A stretch of 64,000 nucleotides of DNA from an uncultured Metabacillus sp. (GTDB taxonomy: Bacteria; Bacillota; Bacilli; Bacillales; Bacillaceae). The position numbers were made by a program, and so were the translations under genes. This document shows positions 7,805 to 16,856 of this stretch, one piece after another; within the stretch, counting starts at the first letter, position 1; the number at the start of each line of letters is the position of its first letter. The stretch lies in assembly GCF_947503125.1 (NCBI RefSeq), contig NZ_CANNCR010000006.1, positions 62,001 to 126,000 on the forward strand, in the 5' to 3' direction. The notes under the pieces were generated by a model. It did not search any database. It was not told the origin of the DNA and saw nothing but the letters and a program-made list of their open reading frames with translations.

Positions 7805-7921
7805 AAAAGCGTAAGGCGCTTAGCATTCGGCGACAAGCATAAGTCAAATCGGAATAGAAGGTGTTCTTTACCTTCAATTCCGATTTGACTAGACCCTAGA
7901 GCCGATGGCGCCTGGAACTGG
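7805..7921 (-). repeat. Dispersed palindromic intergenic element, copy A (inverted orientation)
   Basis: About 117 bp. Read on the minus strand it has the same order as copies B and D: CCAGGCGCCATCGGCTC, variable arm, GAATTGAAGGTAAAGAAC, CACCTTCTATTC, complementary variable arm, CTTATGCTTGTCGCCGA. Its variable arm is TCAAATCGGAAT paired with ATTCCGATTTGA. The whole element can fold into one long cruciform or RNA hairpin. Confidence 0.8.
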
Positions 7922-7970
7922 ACACCAAACTAAGTACAAATTTTATACTTTCTTAACTTACTAGCAAAAG

Positions 7971-8031
7971 TAAAAAATTGAGGCTTAATTTTCACCTGTA
8001 TGATAGGGAAACTGGTGCCTCAATTTTTTTA
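7971..8031. terminator. Bidirectional terminator-like hairpin
   Basis: Arms near 7971-7984 and 8017-8031 are complementary (GTAAAAAATTGAGGC against GCCTCAATTTTTTT plus AC, one extra T). A and T runs flank both sides. It overlaps the last codon of the interrupted DUF421 frame and probably ends that minus-strand transcript. Confidence 0.6.
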
Positions 8032-8757
8032 CTTATATAAAAACACATTCAATTTGTCGTTGTTATCAATTGTCGCTAGCAGAACATTTTTTATCTCTGT
8101 TTGATATAAACTCTCTATATTGGAAACCAGCCAGCTTTCATTCTTTTGAGTTTCTTTTAACTCCTTTTTCATTATTTTTCCTTCCTTAATGATTGTCTTT
8201 GGCAAATGAAAAGCATTCGTTTTGATTTGTCATGATTCATGTGTGACCGGCATATATTTTGGATCTAGAAAAATAGACATTTTCCCTTCCGCTTCCCAAA
8301 ACGCTAAGGCGACCTTTTTTACATCTTCTATTTTTTCTTTCCGTAATTCTTCTAATAAAACATCAATTGATATTCTTGCATGCATTAATCCTTTATAATC
8401 AATTTCTCCGTTTTGAATGAGGGTGATCGGTTTATGATTTACCCAGTTTCGAACCAAAGGCCATTTTAGAATTAATAATATGCCGGCAAGGTATAAAATG
8501 ACCAAAACACTTGTGGTAATCATTGACCCTTTTAATCCTAGTTCTTCGTCTGATAAAGGATGGGCGATAATGTTTCCAATGACTAAAGCAATAACGAAAT
8601 CAAGGAGTCTTAATTGGGAAATCGCACGCTGGCCTAACACTTTCGCAACAATGACTAAAAAGAAAAATGAAACGACAGCTCGCAGGGCCCATTCCAATGC
8701 AGTAAGTGTTGGCTGACCATGAAAAAAATCCAAGTAAAACACATCCTTTGTCCCCAT
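8029..8757 (-). pseudogene. DUF421 (YetF/YkjA-type) membrane protein gene interrupted by an in-frame TGA
   Basis: The 5' part (8230-8757, 175 codons) encodes three membrane spans and the DUF421 domain (KVLGQRAISQLRLLDFVIALVIGN, then KPITLIQNGEIDYKGL and DVKKVALAFWEAEGKMSIFLDP). The frame hits TGA at 8232-8230 but continues without shift for 66 more codons to TAA at 8031-8029. This tail reads HLPKTIIKEGKI, then NESWLV and IKNVLLATIDNNDKLNVFLY, which is the second half expected in this family. One base change of a Leu TTA to TGA explains the break. A truncated product may still be made. Confidence 0.8.
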
Positions 8758-8880
8758 AAACTACCTTTAGTTTTCCAATTTTCATTTTTAATAACCGGCA
8801 ATCAAAAATTAATTTTAGAAAAAAAGAAAGTCACTTTACTACCCGACAAATAGCAAAGTGACTTTTTAACATATTATCGA

Positions 8881-10410
8881 TTAATTTCGAATGAGATAGT
8901 CGAATGCACCTAAGGCTGCATTTGCGCCTGAACCCATTGAAATAATGATTTGCTTATAAGGATTATTTGTACAGTCTCCAGCAGCAAACACGCCAGGGAT
9001 GTTTGTTGCTCCATGATTGTCTACTACAATCTCACCGGTTCTCGTACGTTCAACAGTATCTGATAACCAATCTGTATTTGGTACAAGACCGATTTGAACA
9101 AACACACCTTGCAATTCAATATGATGTTCTTGTTCTGTTTCGCGGTCAACATAGGTAATACCGTTCACTTTGTCGGTGCCGGTAATTTCTTTTGTTTGAG
9201 CGTTCTTGATGACTGTTACATTTGGAAGGCTGTAAAGACGGTCTTGCAGGACAGAATCAGCCTTTAGCTCCGGCATAAATTCAAGAACTGTTACATGTTT
9301 AACAATTCCTGCAAGGTCAATAGCCGCTTCAATACCGGAATTGCCGCCGCCAATAACGGCTACGTGTTTTCCTGCAAACAATGGACCATCACAGTGAGGG
9401 CAGTATGCGACCCCTTTATTCTTAAATTCAGCCTCGCCTGGCACTCCAACATTACGCCAACGAGCACCTGTGGAAAGGATGACGGTTTTACTCTTAAGAA
9501 CAGCACCGTTTTCCAATTCAATCTCGATAAGGTCATTCTTTTCTAAGCGTTTCGCACGCTGCAGGTTCATGACATCAATGTCGTACTCTTTCACATGTTC
9601 TTCAAGACTTGCTGCGAGTTTTGGACCTTCTGTATATTTCGTACCGATAAAGTTCTCAATGCCCAGCGTGTCCATAATTTGACCGCCAAAGCGTTCAGCA
9701 ACAATCCCAGTACGAATGCCCTTACGTGCTGCATAGATAGCTGCACTTGCACCGGCTGGTCCGCCGCCAACAACAAGCACATCAAATGGATCCTTATCAG
9801 CAAATTCTGATGCATCTGGAGTACTGCCTACTTTAGCAAGGATTTCTTCCAGTGACATACGGCCGCTGCCAAATGATTCTCCATTTAGAAACACGGTTGG
9901 TACAGCCATGATGCCTTTGCTTTCAACCTCATCTTTAAACGCTGCACCATCAATCATCGTATGTGTGATGCCAGGGTTAAGAATGCTCATCAGGTTTAGT
10001 GCTTGTACAACATCAGGGCAGTTGTGGCAGCTTAGGCTGATGTAAGATTCAAAGTGATATTCACCTTGAATGCTTTTAATTTGATCAATGACCTTTTGTT
10101 CAACCTTTGGAGCTCTTCCGCTCACTTGCAGTAAAGCCAGCACTAGTGAAGTAAATTCGTGTCCAAGAGGGATACCAGCAAACGTTACCCCAGTGTCTTC
10201 GCCGATGCGATTCACACTAAAGCTTGGTGTTTTAGGCAATTCTGTGTTCTCAACTTTAATTTTTGGCGACATCGTCGCTAGTTCATCAATTAAAGCAAGC
10301 ATGTCGCGAGAAACGTCATCGGAGCCTGCGCTAACTTTTAGCAGCACGTCGCCCTCCATCAGTTCAAGATATTGGGCTAATTGTGCTTTAATATCTGCTT
10401 CAAGTATCAT
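8881..10410 (-). CDS. ahpF: Alkyl hydroperoxide reductase subunit F
   Basis: 509 aa flavoprotein disulfide reductase that passes electrons from NADH to AhpC. The N-terminal double thioredoxin-like domain carries the CHNC centre (C128, C131). The FAD fold begins at [14 protein letters not shown] (about 211). The thioredoxin-reductase-type active site is CPHC (C337, C340). The C-terminal FAD motif GVFAAGDCT is present. Length is exactly that usual for Bacillus AhpF. The start has AAGGAG 9 nt upstream and lies 14 bp after the ahpC stop, so the two form an operon. Confidence 0.97.
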   Translation of the reverse strand: MILEADIKAQLAQYLELMEGDVLLKVSAGSDDVSRDMLALIDELATMSPKIKVENTELPKTPSFSVNRIGEDTGVTFAGIPLGHEFTSLVLALLQVSGRAPKVEQKVIDQIKSIQGEYHFESYISLSCHNCPDVVQALNLMSILNPGITHTMIDGAAFKDEVESKGIMAVPTVFLNGESFGSGRMSLEEILAKVGSTPDASEFADKDPFDVLVVGGGPAGASAAIYAARKGIRTGIVAERFGGQIMDTLGIENFIGTKYTEGPKLAASLEEHVKEYDIDVMNLQRAKRLEKNDLIEIELENGAVLKSKTVILSTGARWRNVGVPGEAEFKNKGVAYCPHCDGPLFAGKHVAVIGGGNSGIEAAIDLAGIVKHVTVLEFMPELKADSVLQDRLYSLPNVTVIKNAQTKEITGTDKVNGITYVDRETEQEHHIELQGVFVQIGLVPNTDWLSDTVERTRTGEIVVDNHGATNIPGVFAAGDCTNNPYKQIIISMGSGANAALGAFDYLIRN

Positions 10411-10424
10411 GAATTTCGTGCTCC

Positions 10425-10988
10425 TTAAATTTTCCCTACAAGGTCAAGGCTTGGCTTTAACGTTGCAGCACCTTCTTGCCATTTTGCCGGACAAACTTCA
10501 CCTGGGTTGTTGCGCACATATTGTGCTGCCTTAATTTTGTTAACGATCGTGCTTGCATCACGGCCAATGCCGCCAGCATTAATTTCAACAGCCTGAACGA
10601 TACCGTCTGGATCGATAATGAAAGTACCGCGATCAGCAAGACCTTCTTCTTCGTTTAGAACATCAAAGTTGCGGGAGATTTTTTGTGAAGGGTCACCAAT
10701 CATGATGTACTCGATTTTGCTAATTGCTTCTGAGTGATCATGCCATGCTTTATGTGTAAAGTGAGTGTCTGTTGAAACAGAGTATACTTCAACTCCAAGC
10801 TCTTTTAGTGTTGCGTATTGATTTTGAAGGTCCTCAAGCTCAGTAGGACAAACAAATGTAAAGTCTGCTGGATAAAAGCAAACAACGCTCCATTTTCCTT
10901 TAAAGTTTTCTTCAGAAACTTCGATGAATTCTCCGTTATGGTATGCATGTGCTTTGAATGGCAGTACTTCTTTTCCGATTAATGACAT
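10425..10988 (-). CDS. ahpC: Alkyl hydroperoxide reductase subunit C (typical 2-Cys peroxiredoxin)
   Basis: 187 aa peroxiredoxin that reduces H2O2 and organic peroxides. The peroxidatic cysteine is C47 in DFTFVCPTE and the resolving cysteine is C166 in GEVCPAKW. Length is standard. AGGAGG lies 8 nt before the ATG. It is first in the ahpCF operon; the AT-rich region upstream holds PerR-box-like sequences, consistent with peroxide induction. Confidence 0.98.
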   Translation of the reverse strand: MSLIGKEVLPFKAHAYHNGEFIEVSEENFKGKWSVVCFYPADFTFVCPTELEDLQNQYATLKELGVEVYSVSTDTHFTHKAWHDHSEAISKIEYIMIGDPSQKISRNFDVLNEEEGLADRGTFIIDPDGIVQAVEINAGGIGRDASTIVNKIKAAQYVRNNPGEVCPAKWQEGAATLKPSLDLVGKI

Positions 10989-11050
10989 AATAAATTCCTC
11001 CTAGTGTAAATGTTGATGATGTTAGGTATATCGTCAAAGCGATGCCTAAC

Positions 11051-11090
11051 AATTAATAATTATAATTTGTTTTTAATTATAATTAGTTAT
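11051..11090 (-). promoter_or_regulatory. PerR-box-like AT-rich repeats upstream of ahpC
   Basis: Two partial matches to the PerR box TTATAATNATTATAA lie here, around 11051-11066 and 11075-11090, each with good half-sites and degenerate partners. ahpC is a classic PerR target in Bacillus. Because the region is nearly pure A/T, chance matches are likely and the site is tentative. Confidence 0.35.
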
Positions 11091-11382
11091 TTAAAATAAT
11101 TCTAATACAAAAGATATTATTATATAAACCTCATTATTTTGTCAAGGATAAAGTTTGAGTTATAGATAAATCATCATTGGCAGTTGTTGTTAATGAAGAA
11201 GTGAGGCATTAATCCTGGTGAATAAAGCTTATATTTTCAATTAATATCAACATTTCTCAATTGATTATTCTTTTGTTGCTGAACCCTTATGTGAAATAGG
11301 AAAAAGATTGTTTGCGATCGAAATAAACATAATCAGATCTAGCAAGTTTATTTTGAGAAATAAAAAAGTAAAATAAAAATCG

Positions 11383-11434
11383 TGTTACAAAATCTAACAT
11401 TGTTTTGGGAATGGATAAAAATACTATTTATACT
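11383..11434 (+). promoter_or_regulatory. TnrA/GlnR box and promoter of the urease operon
   Basis: TGTTACAAAATCTAACA (11383-11399) is a perfect match to the TnrA/GlnR consensus TGTNA-N7-TNACA. Downstream lie -35 TTGGGA (11405-11410) and -10 TATACT (11429-11434), 18 nt apart. The box centre falls about 50 bp upstream of the expected start site, the distance at which TnrA activates in B. subtilis. The rest of the ahpC-ureA intergenic region (10989-11583) shows no further gene. Confidence 0.75.
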
Positions 11435-11583
11435 ATCTATATCATTGTTATGATGAAAAATTTTTCTACGGATGAAGTAATTTTTTTATTCTTTTTTCAA
11501 AGGTTCGGTGTTTTCGAGTTTCATATGGTCCGTTTGGGGCTTTCAAGATGTAATACAGAAATTTTATGAAAGAGGCGATAGTA

Positions 11584-11886
11584 ATGAAATTGACCTCAAG
11601 GGAAATAGAGAAACTTATGGTTGTTGTTGCTGCTGATCTTGCAAGGCGCCGCCAAAAACGCGGGCTTAAGCTAAACTATCCTGAAGCAATGGCGATTATT
11701 ACTTATGAAGTATTAGAAGGTGCACGGGATGGAAAAACAGTCGCTCAACTAATGCAAGAAGGAACAACAATTTTGACAAAGGAAGATGTAATGGAGGGTG
11801 TTGCTGAGATGATTTCGGATATTCAAGTGGAAGCAACTTTTCCTGACGGGACGAAGCTTGTCACAGTTCACAATCCAATTCAATAA
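11584..11886 (+). CDS. ureA: Urease subunit gamma
   Basis: 100 aa structural subunit of urease, the nickel enzyme that splits urea to ammonia and carbamate. It reads [20 protein letters not shown] and contains the family stretch [21 protein letters not shown]. An ATG six codons upstream (11566) lacks an RBS; the chosen ATG has AGAGG at the right distance and gives the family's usual 100 aa. First gene of ureABCEFGD. Confidence 0.97.
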   Translation: MKLTSREIEKLMVVVAADLARRRQKRGLKLNYPEAMAIITYEVLEGARDGKTVAQLMQEGTTILTKEDVMEGVAEMISDIQVEATFPDGTKLVTVHNPIQ

Positions 11887-11898
11887 AAGGAAGGGAAA

Positions 11899-12222
11899 AT
11901 GATGATTCCTGGAGAGTACCTATTAAAAAAGGAACCGATTATTTGTAATAAGGATAAGGAAGTAACATTGATTACTGTACTGAATAGGGGAGACCGTCCC
12001 ATTCAAATCGGATCGCATTTTCACTTTTTTGAAGTGAACAATATGCTTCATTTTGACCGGCAAAACGCCTTTGGGCTGCATTTAAATATTCCAGCAGGAA
12101 CAGCCGTGCGGTTTGAGCCTGGAGATGAAAAGGAAGTAGAGCTTGTCGCTTTTTCAGGTGAAGGAAAAGTATATGGTTTAAATAACTTAACAAACGGCTC
12201 TGTGAAAAAGGAGGGGAAGTAA
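11899..12222 (+). CDS. ureB: Urease subunit beta
   Basis: 107 aa beta subunit with the family opening [15 protein letters not shown] and the conserved [15 protein letters not shown] and [26 protein letters not shown] precedes two adjacent ATG codons. The gene ends one base before the ureC ATG, so translation is coupled. Confidence 0.97.
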   Translation: MMIPGEYLLKKEPIICNKDKEVTLITVLNRGDRPIQIGSHFHFFEVNNMLHFDRQNAFGLHLNIPAGTAVRFEPGDEKEVELVAFSGEGKVYGLNNLTNGSVKKEGK

Positions 12223-13932
12223 ATGAGCTTTTACATGTCCCGAAAGCAGTATGCTGATATGTTTGGCCCAACTGTAGGAGATGCTGTTCGATTAGCGGAT
12301 ACAGACCTTTTTATCGAAATTGAAAAAGATTATACAACATATGGAGATGAAGTAAAGTTCGGCGGTGGAAAGGTCATAAGGGATGGAATGGGTCAGCATC
12401 CTTTAGCAGGCAGAGACGAAACCGTAGATTTAGTGTTAACAAATGCCATTATTGTTGATTACACAGGGATTTATAAAGCAGATATTGGTGTAAAGGATGG
12501 GTTTATTTCGGCTATTGGAAAGGCAGGAAATCCATTATTAATGGACGGAGTCAATATTGTGGTTGGAGCGGCAACAGAAGTGATTGCGGCTGAAGGAATG
12601 ATCGTGACAGCAGGAGGAATTGATGCACATATTCATTTTATTTGCCCTCAGCAAATTGAAACAGCAATATCTTCAGGCGTAACAACAATGATCGGCGGTG
12701 GAACCGGACCTGCTACAGGAACAAATGCTACAACCTGTACACCAGGAGCTTGGAATATTCATCGGATGCTCGAAGCAGCAGAGGAATTTCCTATCAATCT
12801 AGGATTTCTTGGAAAAGGAAATGCCTCTGATGAAAAGCCATTAAGGGAGCAAATTGAAGCAGGTGCAATTGGTTTGAAGCTGCATGAGGATTGGGGAACA
12901 ACCGCCTCGACTATTGATGCAAGCTTGAGAGTTGCCGATCAGTATGATGTTCAGATTGCGATTCATACGGACACACTTAATGAAGGTGGGTTTGTAGAGG
13001 ATACTTTGGCAGCAATAGGCGGTCGGGTTATTCATACATACCATACAGAGGGAGCTGGAGGAGGACATGCCCCAGATATTATAAAAGCAGCAAGTTATCC
13101 AAATATTTTACCTTCCTCAACAAATCCTACACGTCCATATACAGTGAATACTCTTGAAGAACATTTAGATATGTTGATGGTTTGCCATCACTTAGATCCA
13201 AGTGTTCCAGAAGATATTGCGTTTGCAGATTCCCGAATTCGAAAAGAAACAATAGCAGCGGAGGATATTCTCCACGATTTAGGGGTTTTCAGCATGATTT
13301 CGTCTGATTCTCAAGCAATGGGACGTGTTGGAGAGGTAATTACACGTACATGGCAAACAGCAGATAAAATGAAGCAGCAAAGAGGGAAATTAAATGAGGA
13401 CAAGGGTGTCGGAGATAATTTTCGTGTTAAGCGTTATATTGCCAAATATACAATTAACCCGGCCATTGTACATGGGATCTCAGATTATGTCGGTTCTGTT
13501 GAGGTAGGGAAACTTGCTGACTTAGTTGTATGGGATCCGGCTTTTTATGGTGTAAAGCCTGAGTTGATTTTAAAAGGCGGTATGATTGCTCATAGTCTTA
13601 TGGGAGATCCAAATGCAAGTATCCCAACACCTCAGCCTGTTTTATACCGGCCGATGTTTGCCGCCTATGGGAAAGCAAGGTTTAAAACTTCTATGACATT
13701 CGTATCGAAAGCAGCTTATGAAGAGGGTGTTCATGTAAACCTTGGTTTACAAAAGATGATCAAGCCTGTGTCAGGAATTCGGCAATTGACGAAAAAAGAG
13801 ATGAAGTTTAATGGAGAAACACCAGAAATTGAGGTTGATCCGCAAACATATGAGGTAAAAGTAGATGGTGAGTTAATCACCTGCGATCCTGCAAAAAAAC
13901 TTCCTATGGCACAGAGATATTTCTTATTTTGA
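12223..13932 (+). CDS. ureC: Urease subunit alpha (catalytic)
   Basis: 569 aa catalytic subunit, the normal length. The dinickel ligands are all present: H136 and H138 (DAHIHFI), the Lys to be carbamylated K219 (GLKLHEDWG), H248 (AIHTDTLNE), H274 ([12 protein letters not shown]) and D362 ([10 protein letters not shown]). The mobile flap with C321-H322-H323 (MVCHHLDP) is intact. GGAGGGG precedes the ATG. All known catalytic residues are conserved, so an active enzyme is expected if nickel is supplied. Confidence 0.99.
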   Translation: MSFYMSRKQYADMFGPTVGDAVRLADTDLFIEIEKDYTTYGDEVKFGGGKVIRDGMGQHPLAGRDETVDLVLTNAIIVDYTGIYKADIGVKDGFISAIGKAGNPLLMDGVNIVVGAATEVIAAEGMIVTAGGIDAHIHFICPQQIETAISSGVTTMIGGGTGPATGTNATTCTPGAWNIHRMLEAAEEFPINLGFLGKGNASDEKPLREQIEAGAIGLKLHEDWGTTASTIDASLRVADQYDVQIAIHTDTLNEGGFVEDTLAAIGGRVIHTYHTEGAGGGHAPDIIKAASYPNILPSSTNPTRPYTVNTLEEHLDMLMVCHHLDPSVPEDIAFADSRIRKETIAAEDILHDLGVFSMISSDSQAMGRVGEVITRTWQTADKMKQQRGKLNEDKGVGDNFRVKRYIAKYTINPAIVHGISDYVGSVEVGKLADLVVWDPAFYGVKPELILKGGMIAHSLMGDPNASIPTPQPVLYRPMFAAYGKARFKTSMTFVSKAAYEEGVHVNLGLQKMIKPVSGIRQLTKKEMKFNGETPEIEVDPQTYEVKVDGELITCDPAKKLPMAQRYFLF

Positions 13933-13944
13933 GGTGAGGAATCG

Positions 13945-14391
13945 ATGATTATTGAAAAAGTAATTGGGAATGTGGCAACGTTTGAAAAAAGAGCTCCCCA
14001 TGTGGAGCGAGTGTATTTACAAAGTGATGATTTAGTGAAACGCATTCAGCGTGTTGTCACAGATCATGGGAACGAGATTGGCATTCGTTTAAAGGATCAT
14101 CGTGAATTACTAGATGGTGACATTTTATTTATGAATGAACGGAATATGATTATAGTGTCTGTAAAAGAAGACGACCTCCTGGTTATTAAACCAATATCTA
14201 TTCAGCAAATGGGGGAAATTGCTCATCAGCTTGGTAATCGTCATTTACCAGCACAATTTGAAGCCGGTGAAATGCTCGTTCAATATGATTATTTAGTTGA
14301 AGAATTGCTTATGGAATTATCTATTCCGTATAAACGTGAAAATCGAAAGGTGAAACAAGCATTCCGTCATATTGGACACCGCCATGACTAA
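13945..14391 (+). CDS. ureE: Urease accessory protein UreE (nickel metallochaperone)
   Basis: 148 aa nickel carrier for urease maturation. Family features are [17 protein letters not shown] near the N-terminus and the metal-binding core [10 protein letters not shown] (about residue 97). The C-terminal tail is short, with only a few histidines (HIGHRHD), unlike the His-rich tails of some UreE proteins. The end overlaps the ureF start by 8 bp. Confidence 0.95.
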   Translation: MIIEKVIGNVATFEKRAPHVERVYLQSDDLVKRIQRVVTDHGNEIGIRLKDHRELLDGDILFMNERNMIIVSVKEDDLLVIKPISIQQMGEIAHQLGNRHLPAQFEAGEMLVQYDYLVEELLMELSIPYKRENRKVKQAFRHIGHRHD

Positions 14392-15070
14392 TGGATTGTA
14401 TCCCCTTCTTCAACTTTGTGATTCAAACTTCCCGTCTGGGGCTTTTTCACATTCGTTTGGGTTTGAGACGTATATCCAGAATCAGATTATTACGAATAAA
14501 GAAACTTTTGCACAAGCCATCATTGTTTATCTTCGGAAACAGCTTATATATACAGATGGCCTTGCTTGCAGGCTTGCGTATGAGGCTTTAGAACAAAACA
14601 ATCTAGCAAAAATCATAAAGCTTGATGAACTCTTATTCGCCTCCAGCCTTGCACAAGAAACAAGAATGGGGAATAAACGAATCGGAGAAAGAATGGCAAA
14701 GCTATGTGTTGAACTATATCCGTCACCTGTTCTTATCAAGTTTGTGCAGTGGTTAAAAGACAAGAAAGTATATGGTCATTCTGCACTTGTTTTTGCGATG
14801 GTCACTCATCATTTAAACGTGACAAAAAAGACGGCAATTGAAACCTATTTGTTTGCAGCTGTTTCTTCCCTAATTCAAAATGCTGTTCGCGGTATACCGC
14901 TTGGGCAAACTGATGGTCAAAAGATATTGGTAGAGATCCAGCCTTATTTACAGGATGCTGTGAAAACGATCTGTCAATTATCTATCGATAATTTAGGGGC
15001 AGTGAGTCCAGGATTGGAAATCGCACAAATGCGTCACGAACGCTTACATGTCCGATTATTTATGTCTTAA
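14384..15070 (+). CDS. ureF: Urease accessory protein UreF
   Basis: 228 aa activation factor that binds UreD and UreG on apo-urease. Family motifs: [19 protein letters not shown] at the N-terminus, [16 protein letters not shown] (about 87) and [16 protein letters not shown] (about 165). A TTG at 14372 would add four residues, but the ATG at 14384 fits the family start; it overlaps the ureE stop, so translational coupling probably replaces a strong RBS. Confidence 0.95.
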   Translation: MTNGLYPLLQLCDSNFPSGAFSHSFGFETYIQNQIITNKETFAQAIIVYLRKQLIYTDGLACRLAYEALEQNNLAKIIKLDELLFASSLAQETRMGNKRIGERMAKLCVELYPSPVLIKFVQWLKDKKVYGHSALVFAMVTHHLNVTKKTAIETYLFAAVSSLIQNAVRGIPLGQTDGQKILVEIQPYLQDAVKTICQLSIDNLGAVSPGLEIAQMRHERLHVRLFMS

Positions 15071-15096
15071 ATGTATTTGAAAAAGGAGAGGGTAAA

Positions 15097-15711
15097 ATGG
15101 AGCCGATACGTATTGGAATTGGCGGGCCTGTTGGAGCAGGAAAGACGATGCTTGTCGAAAAATTAACAAGAGCTATGCACAAAGAGTTGAGTATGGCAGT
15201 CGTAACAAATGACATCTACACAAAAGAGGATGCTATGTTTTTAATGAAAAATGGAGTATTACCTGAAGATCGAGTCATTGGCGTCGAAACAGGAGGATGT
15301 CCGCATACAGCCATTCGTGAAGATGCTTCAATGAATTTTGCTGCAATCGATGAATTAAAGGAGCTTCATCCTGATGTGGAATTGATTTTTGTTGAAAGCG
15401 GCGGTGACAATCTTGCTGCGACGTTCAGTCCAGAGCTCGTTGATTTTTCTATTTATATTATTGATGTGGCACAAGGAGAAAAGATACCGCGAAAAGGCGG
15501 ACAAGGAATGATTAAGTCAGACTTGTTTATTATTAATAAAATTGATCTTGCCCCTTATGTTGGGGCGAGCCTGGAGGTAATGGAGCGCGATACAATTGCA
15601 GCAAGAGGGGATAAACCATATATTTTTACGAACTTAAAAGATGAGGTTGGTCTTGATAAAGTAATAGATTGGATTAAAAAGCAGGCCCTATTAATTGGAC
15701 TTGAATCATGA
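15097..15711 (+). CDS. ureG: Urease accessory GTPase UreG
   Basis: 204 aa SIMIBI-class GTPase that drives nickel insertion. P-loop GPVGAGKT at residues 10-17; the metal-binding CPH motif is in [17 protein letters not shown]; the G-domain specificity motif is NKID ([12 protein letters not shown]). AAAGGAGAGG precedes the ATG. The stop overlaps ureD by 4 bp. Confidence 0.98.
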   Translation: MEPIRIGIGGPVGAGKTMLVEKLTRAMHKELSMAVVTNDIYTKEDAMFLMKNGVLPEDRVIGVETGGCPHTAIREDASMNFAAIDELKELHPDVELIFVESGGDNLAATFSPELVDFSIYIIDVAQGEKIPRKGGQGMIKSDLFIINKIDLAPYVGASLEVMERDTIAARGDKPYIFTNLKDEVGLDKVIDWIKKQALLIGLES

Positions 15712-16523
15712 GCCATACGGGGTTTTTAGACATTACGGCTAAGAAAAAACATCGAAAAACAGTGATATCCTCTTGTTATTATGAAGGGGCACTGAAAATA
15801 ACCCGACCGGTATATCTTGAGGACAACAATCCTTCTATTTTTTTAATTCATGTTGGAGGAGGATATGTGGATGGAGATTCATATTTGACGAATCTCATCA
15901 TTGAAAAGAACGCGGAACTTTCAGTTACAACACAATCCTCTACAAAGGTTTATAAAACCCCAAAGCAGCCCGTTCTTCAGCGAATGAATATTAAATTAGC
16001 ACAAGGAAGCATTCTTGAATATTTGCCAGACCCTTTAATCGCATATGAAGGAGCCCGATTTACTCAAGAAACAATCGTACAGCTTGAAAGCGGTGCATGC
16101 CTTTTTTACAGTGATATTATTACACCAGGATGGGCAAAGGACGGAAGTTTTTTTCGCTATAAATGGATTCGTTCTAAACTAAAAGTTTATAAAGGGGAAA
16201 AACTAGTATTACTAGATCATACATGGTTAGAACCCGACGGTGATATGAGCGGGATCATGCAAATGGAAAAGTATACGCATTTTGGGACTTTTCTAATTAT
16301 TCATGACCATGTAGATAAAAGCTTCCTTAACGATTTATATGAAAAGCTAGAAACATTATTTCCAGATGTACATTTTGGGCTTTCAGCTTTACCAGAAAGC
16401 GGCGTTATCCTGCGGATCCTTGCATTTACTACAGGTATAATTGATAAAATGATTCACTATGCCCATTCAATTGCTAGAGGTAAACTGTTAGGGAAAGAAA
16501 ATATTGTATGGAGAAAGTATTGA
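15708..16523 (+). CDS. ureD: Urease accessory protein UreD (UreH)
   Basis: 271 aa scaffold protein that binds apo-urease and recruits UreF and UreG. Family features: [18 protein letters not shown] (about residue 46), [11 protein letters not shown] (about 76), [14 protein letters not shown] (about 104) and ITPGWAKDG. Start overlaps the ureG stop (ATGA). Last gene of the operon, which thus carries all four standard accessory genes; no nickel importer is in the window. Confidence 0.95.
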   Translation: MSHTGFLDITAKKKHRKTVISSCYYEGALKITRPVYLEDNNPSIFLIHVGGGYVDGDSYLTNLIIEKNAELSVTTQSSTKVYKTPKQPVLQRMNIKLAQGSILEYLPDPLIAYEGARFTQETIVQLESGACLFYSDIITPGWAKDGSFFRYKWIRSKLKVYKGEKLVLLDHTWLEPDGDMSGIMQMEKYTHFGTFLIIHDHVDKSFLNDLYEKLETLFPDVHFGLSALPESGVILRILAFTTGIIDKMIHYAHSIARGKLLGKENIVWRKY

Positions 16524-16526
16524 AAG

Positions 16527-16563
16527 AGCATCTTTCCTTTCGAGGAAGGGTGCTTTATTTTTA
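16527..16563 (+). terminator. Terminator of the urease operon
   Basis: 12-bp stem (AGCATCTTTCCT / AGGAAGGGTGCT, two G-U pairs) closed by a TTCG tetraloop, followed by a T-rich tail. It starts 3 nt after the ureD stop. Confidence 0.9.
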
Positions 16564-16604
16564 AAGTTAAAGAATGCATAAAATTTTGTACTTAGTTTTT
16601 GTAT

Positions 16605-16722
16605 ATAGCTCCAGGCGCCATCGGCTCTAGGGTCTAGGCAAACATGAATTTAGGTAAAGAACACCTTCTATTCATGTTTGCCTTATGCTTGTCGACGATA
16701 GGCAGGCGCCTTGCAGTTTTGT
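16605..16722 (+). repeat. Dispersed palindromic intergenic element, copy B
   Basis: Opens AGCTCCAGGCGCCATCGGCT, closes GATAGGCAGGCGCCTTGC. Its variable arms are GGCAAACATGAAT and ATTCATGTTTGCC, fully complementary but different from those of copies A, C and D. The core GGTAAAGAACACCTTCTATTC is shared. Confidence 0.85.
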
Positions 16723-16772
16723 TTTGAAATTCGGAGGTTGGTAGAGTGGACGAGGTAGGTTTATTAGCCTTA

Positions 16773-16781
16773 TGGTATAAT
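16773..16781 (+). promoter_or_regulatory. Extended -10 promoter of the Snf2 gene
   Basis: TGGTATAAT is an extended -10 (TG-N-TATAAT) with no clear -35. It lies about 80 nt upstream of the TTG start at 16857 and between the repeat and the gene. Confidence 0.45.
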
Positions 16782-16856
16782 CAGGATAATAAGATTTAGA
16801 TGGATTTCATATCTAGCCTTGAAAAGCGATATTTTAGGTAGAAGTAGGCGAGACAT

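Noticed and set aside
8230-8232. TGA as a selenocysteine codon in the DUF421 gene
   Set aside because: The family has no catalytic Cys or Sec at this place, no SECIS-like hairpin is visible, and a Leu codon one base away explains it better.
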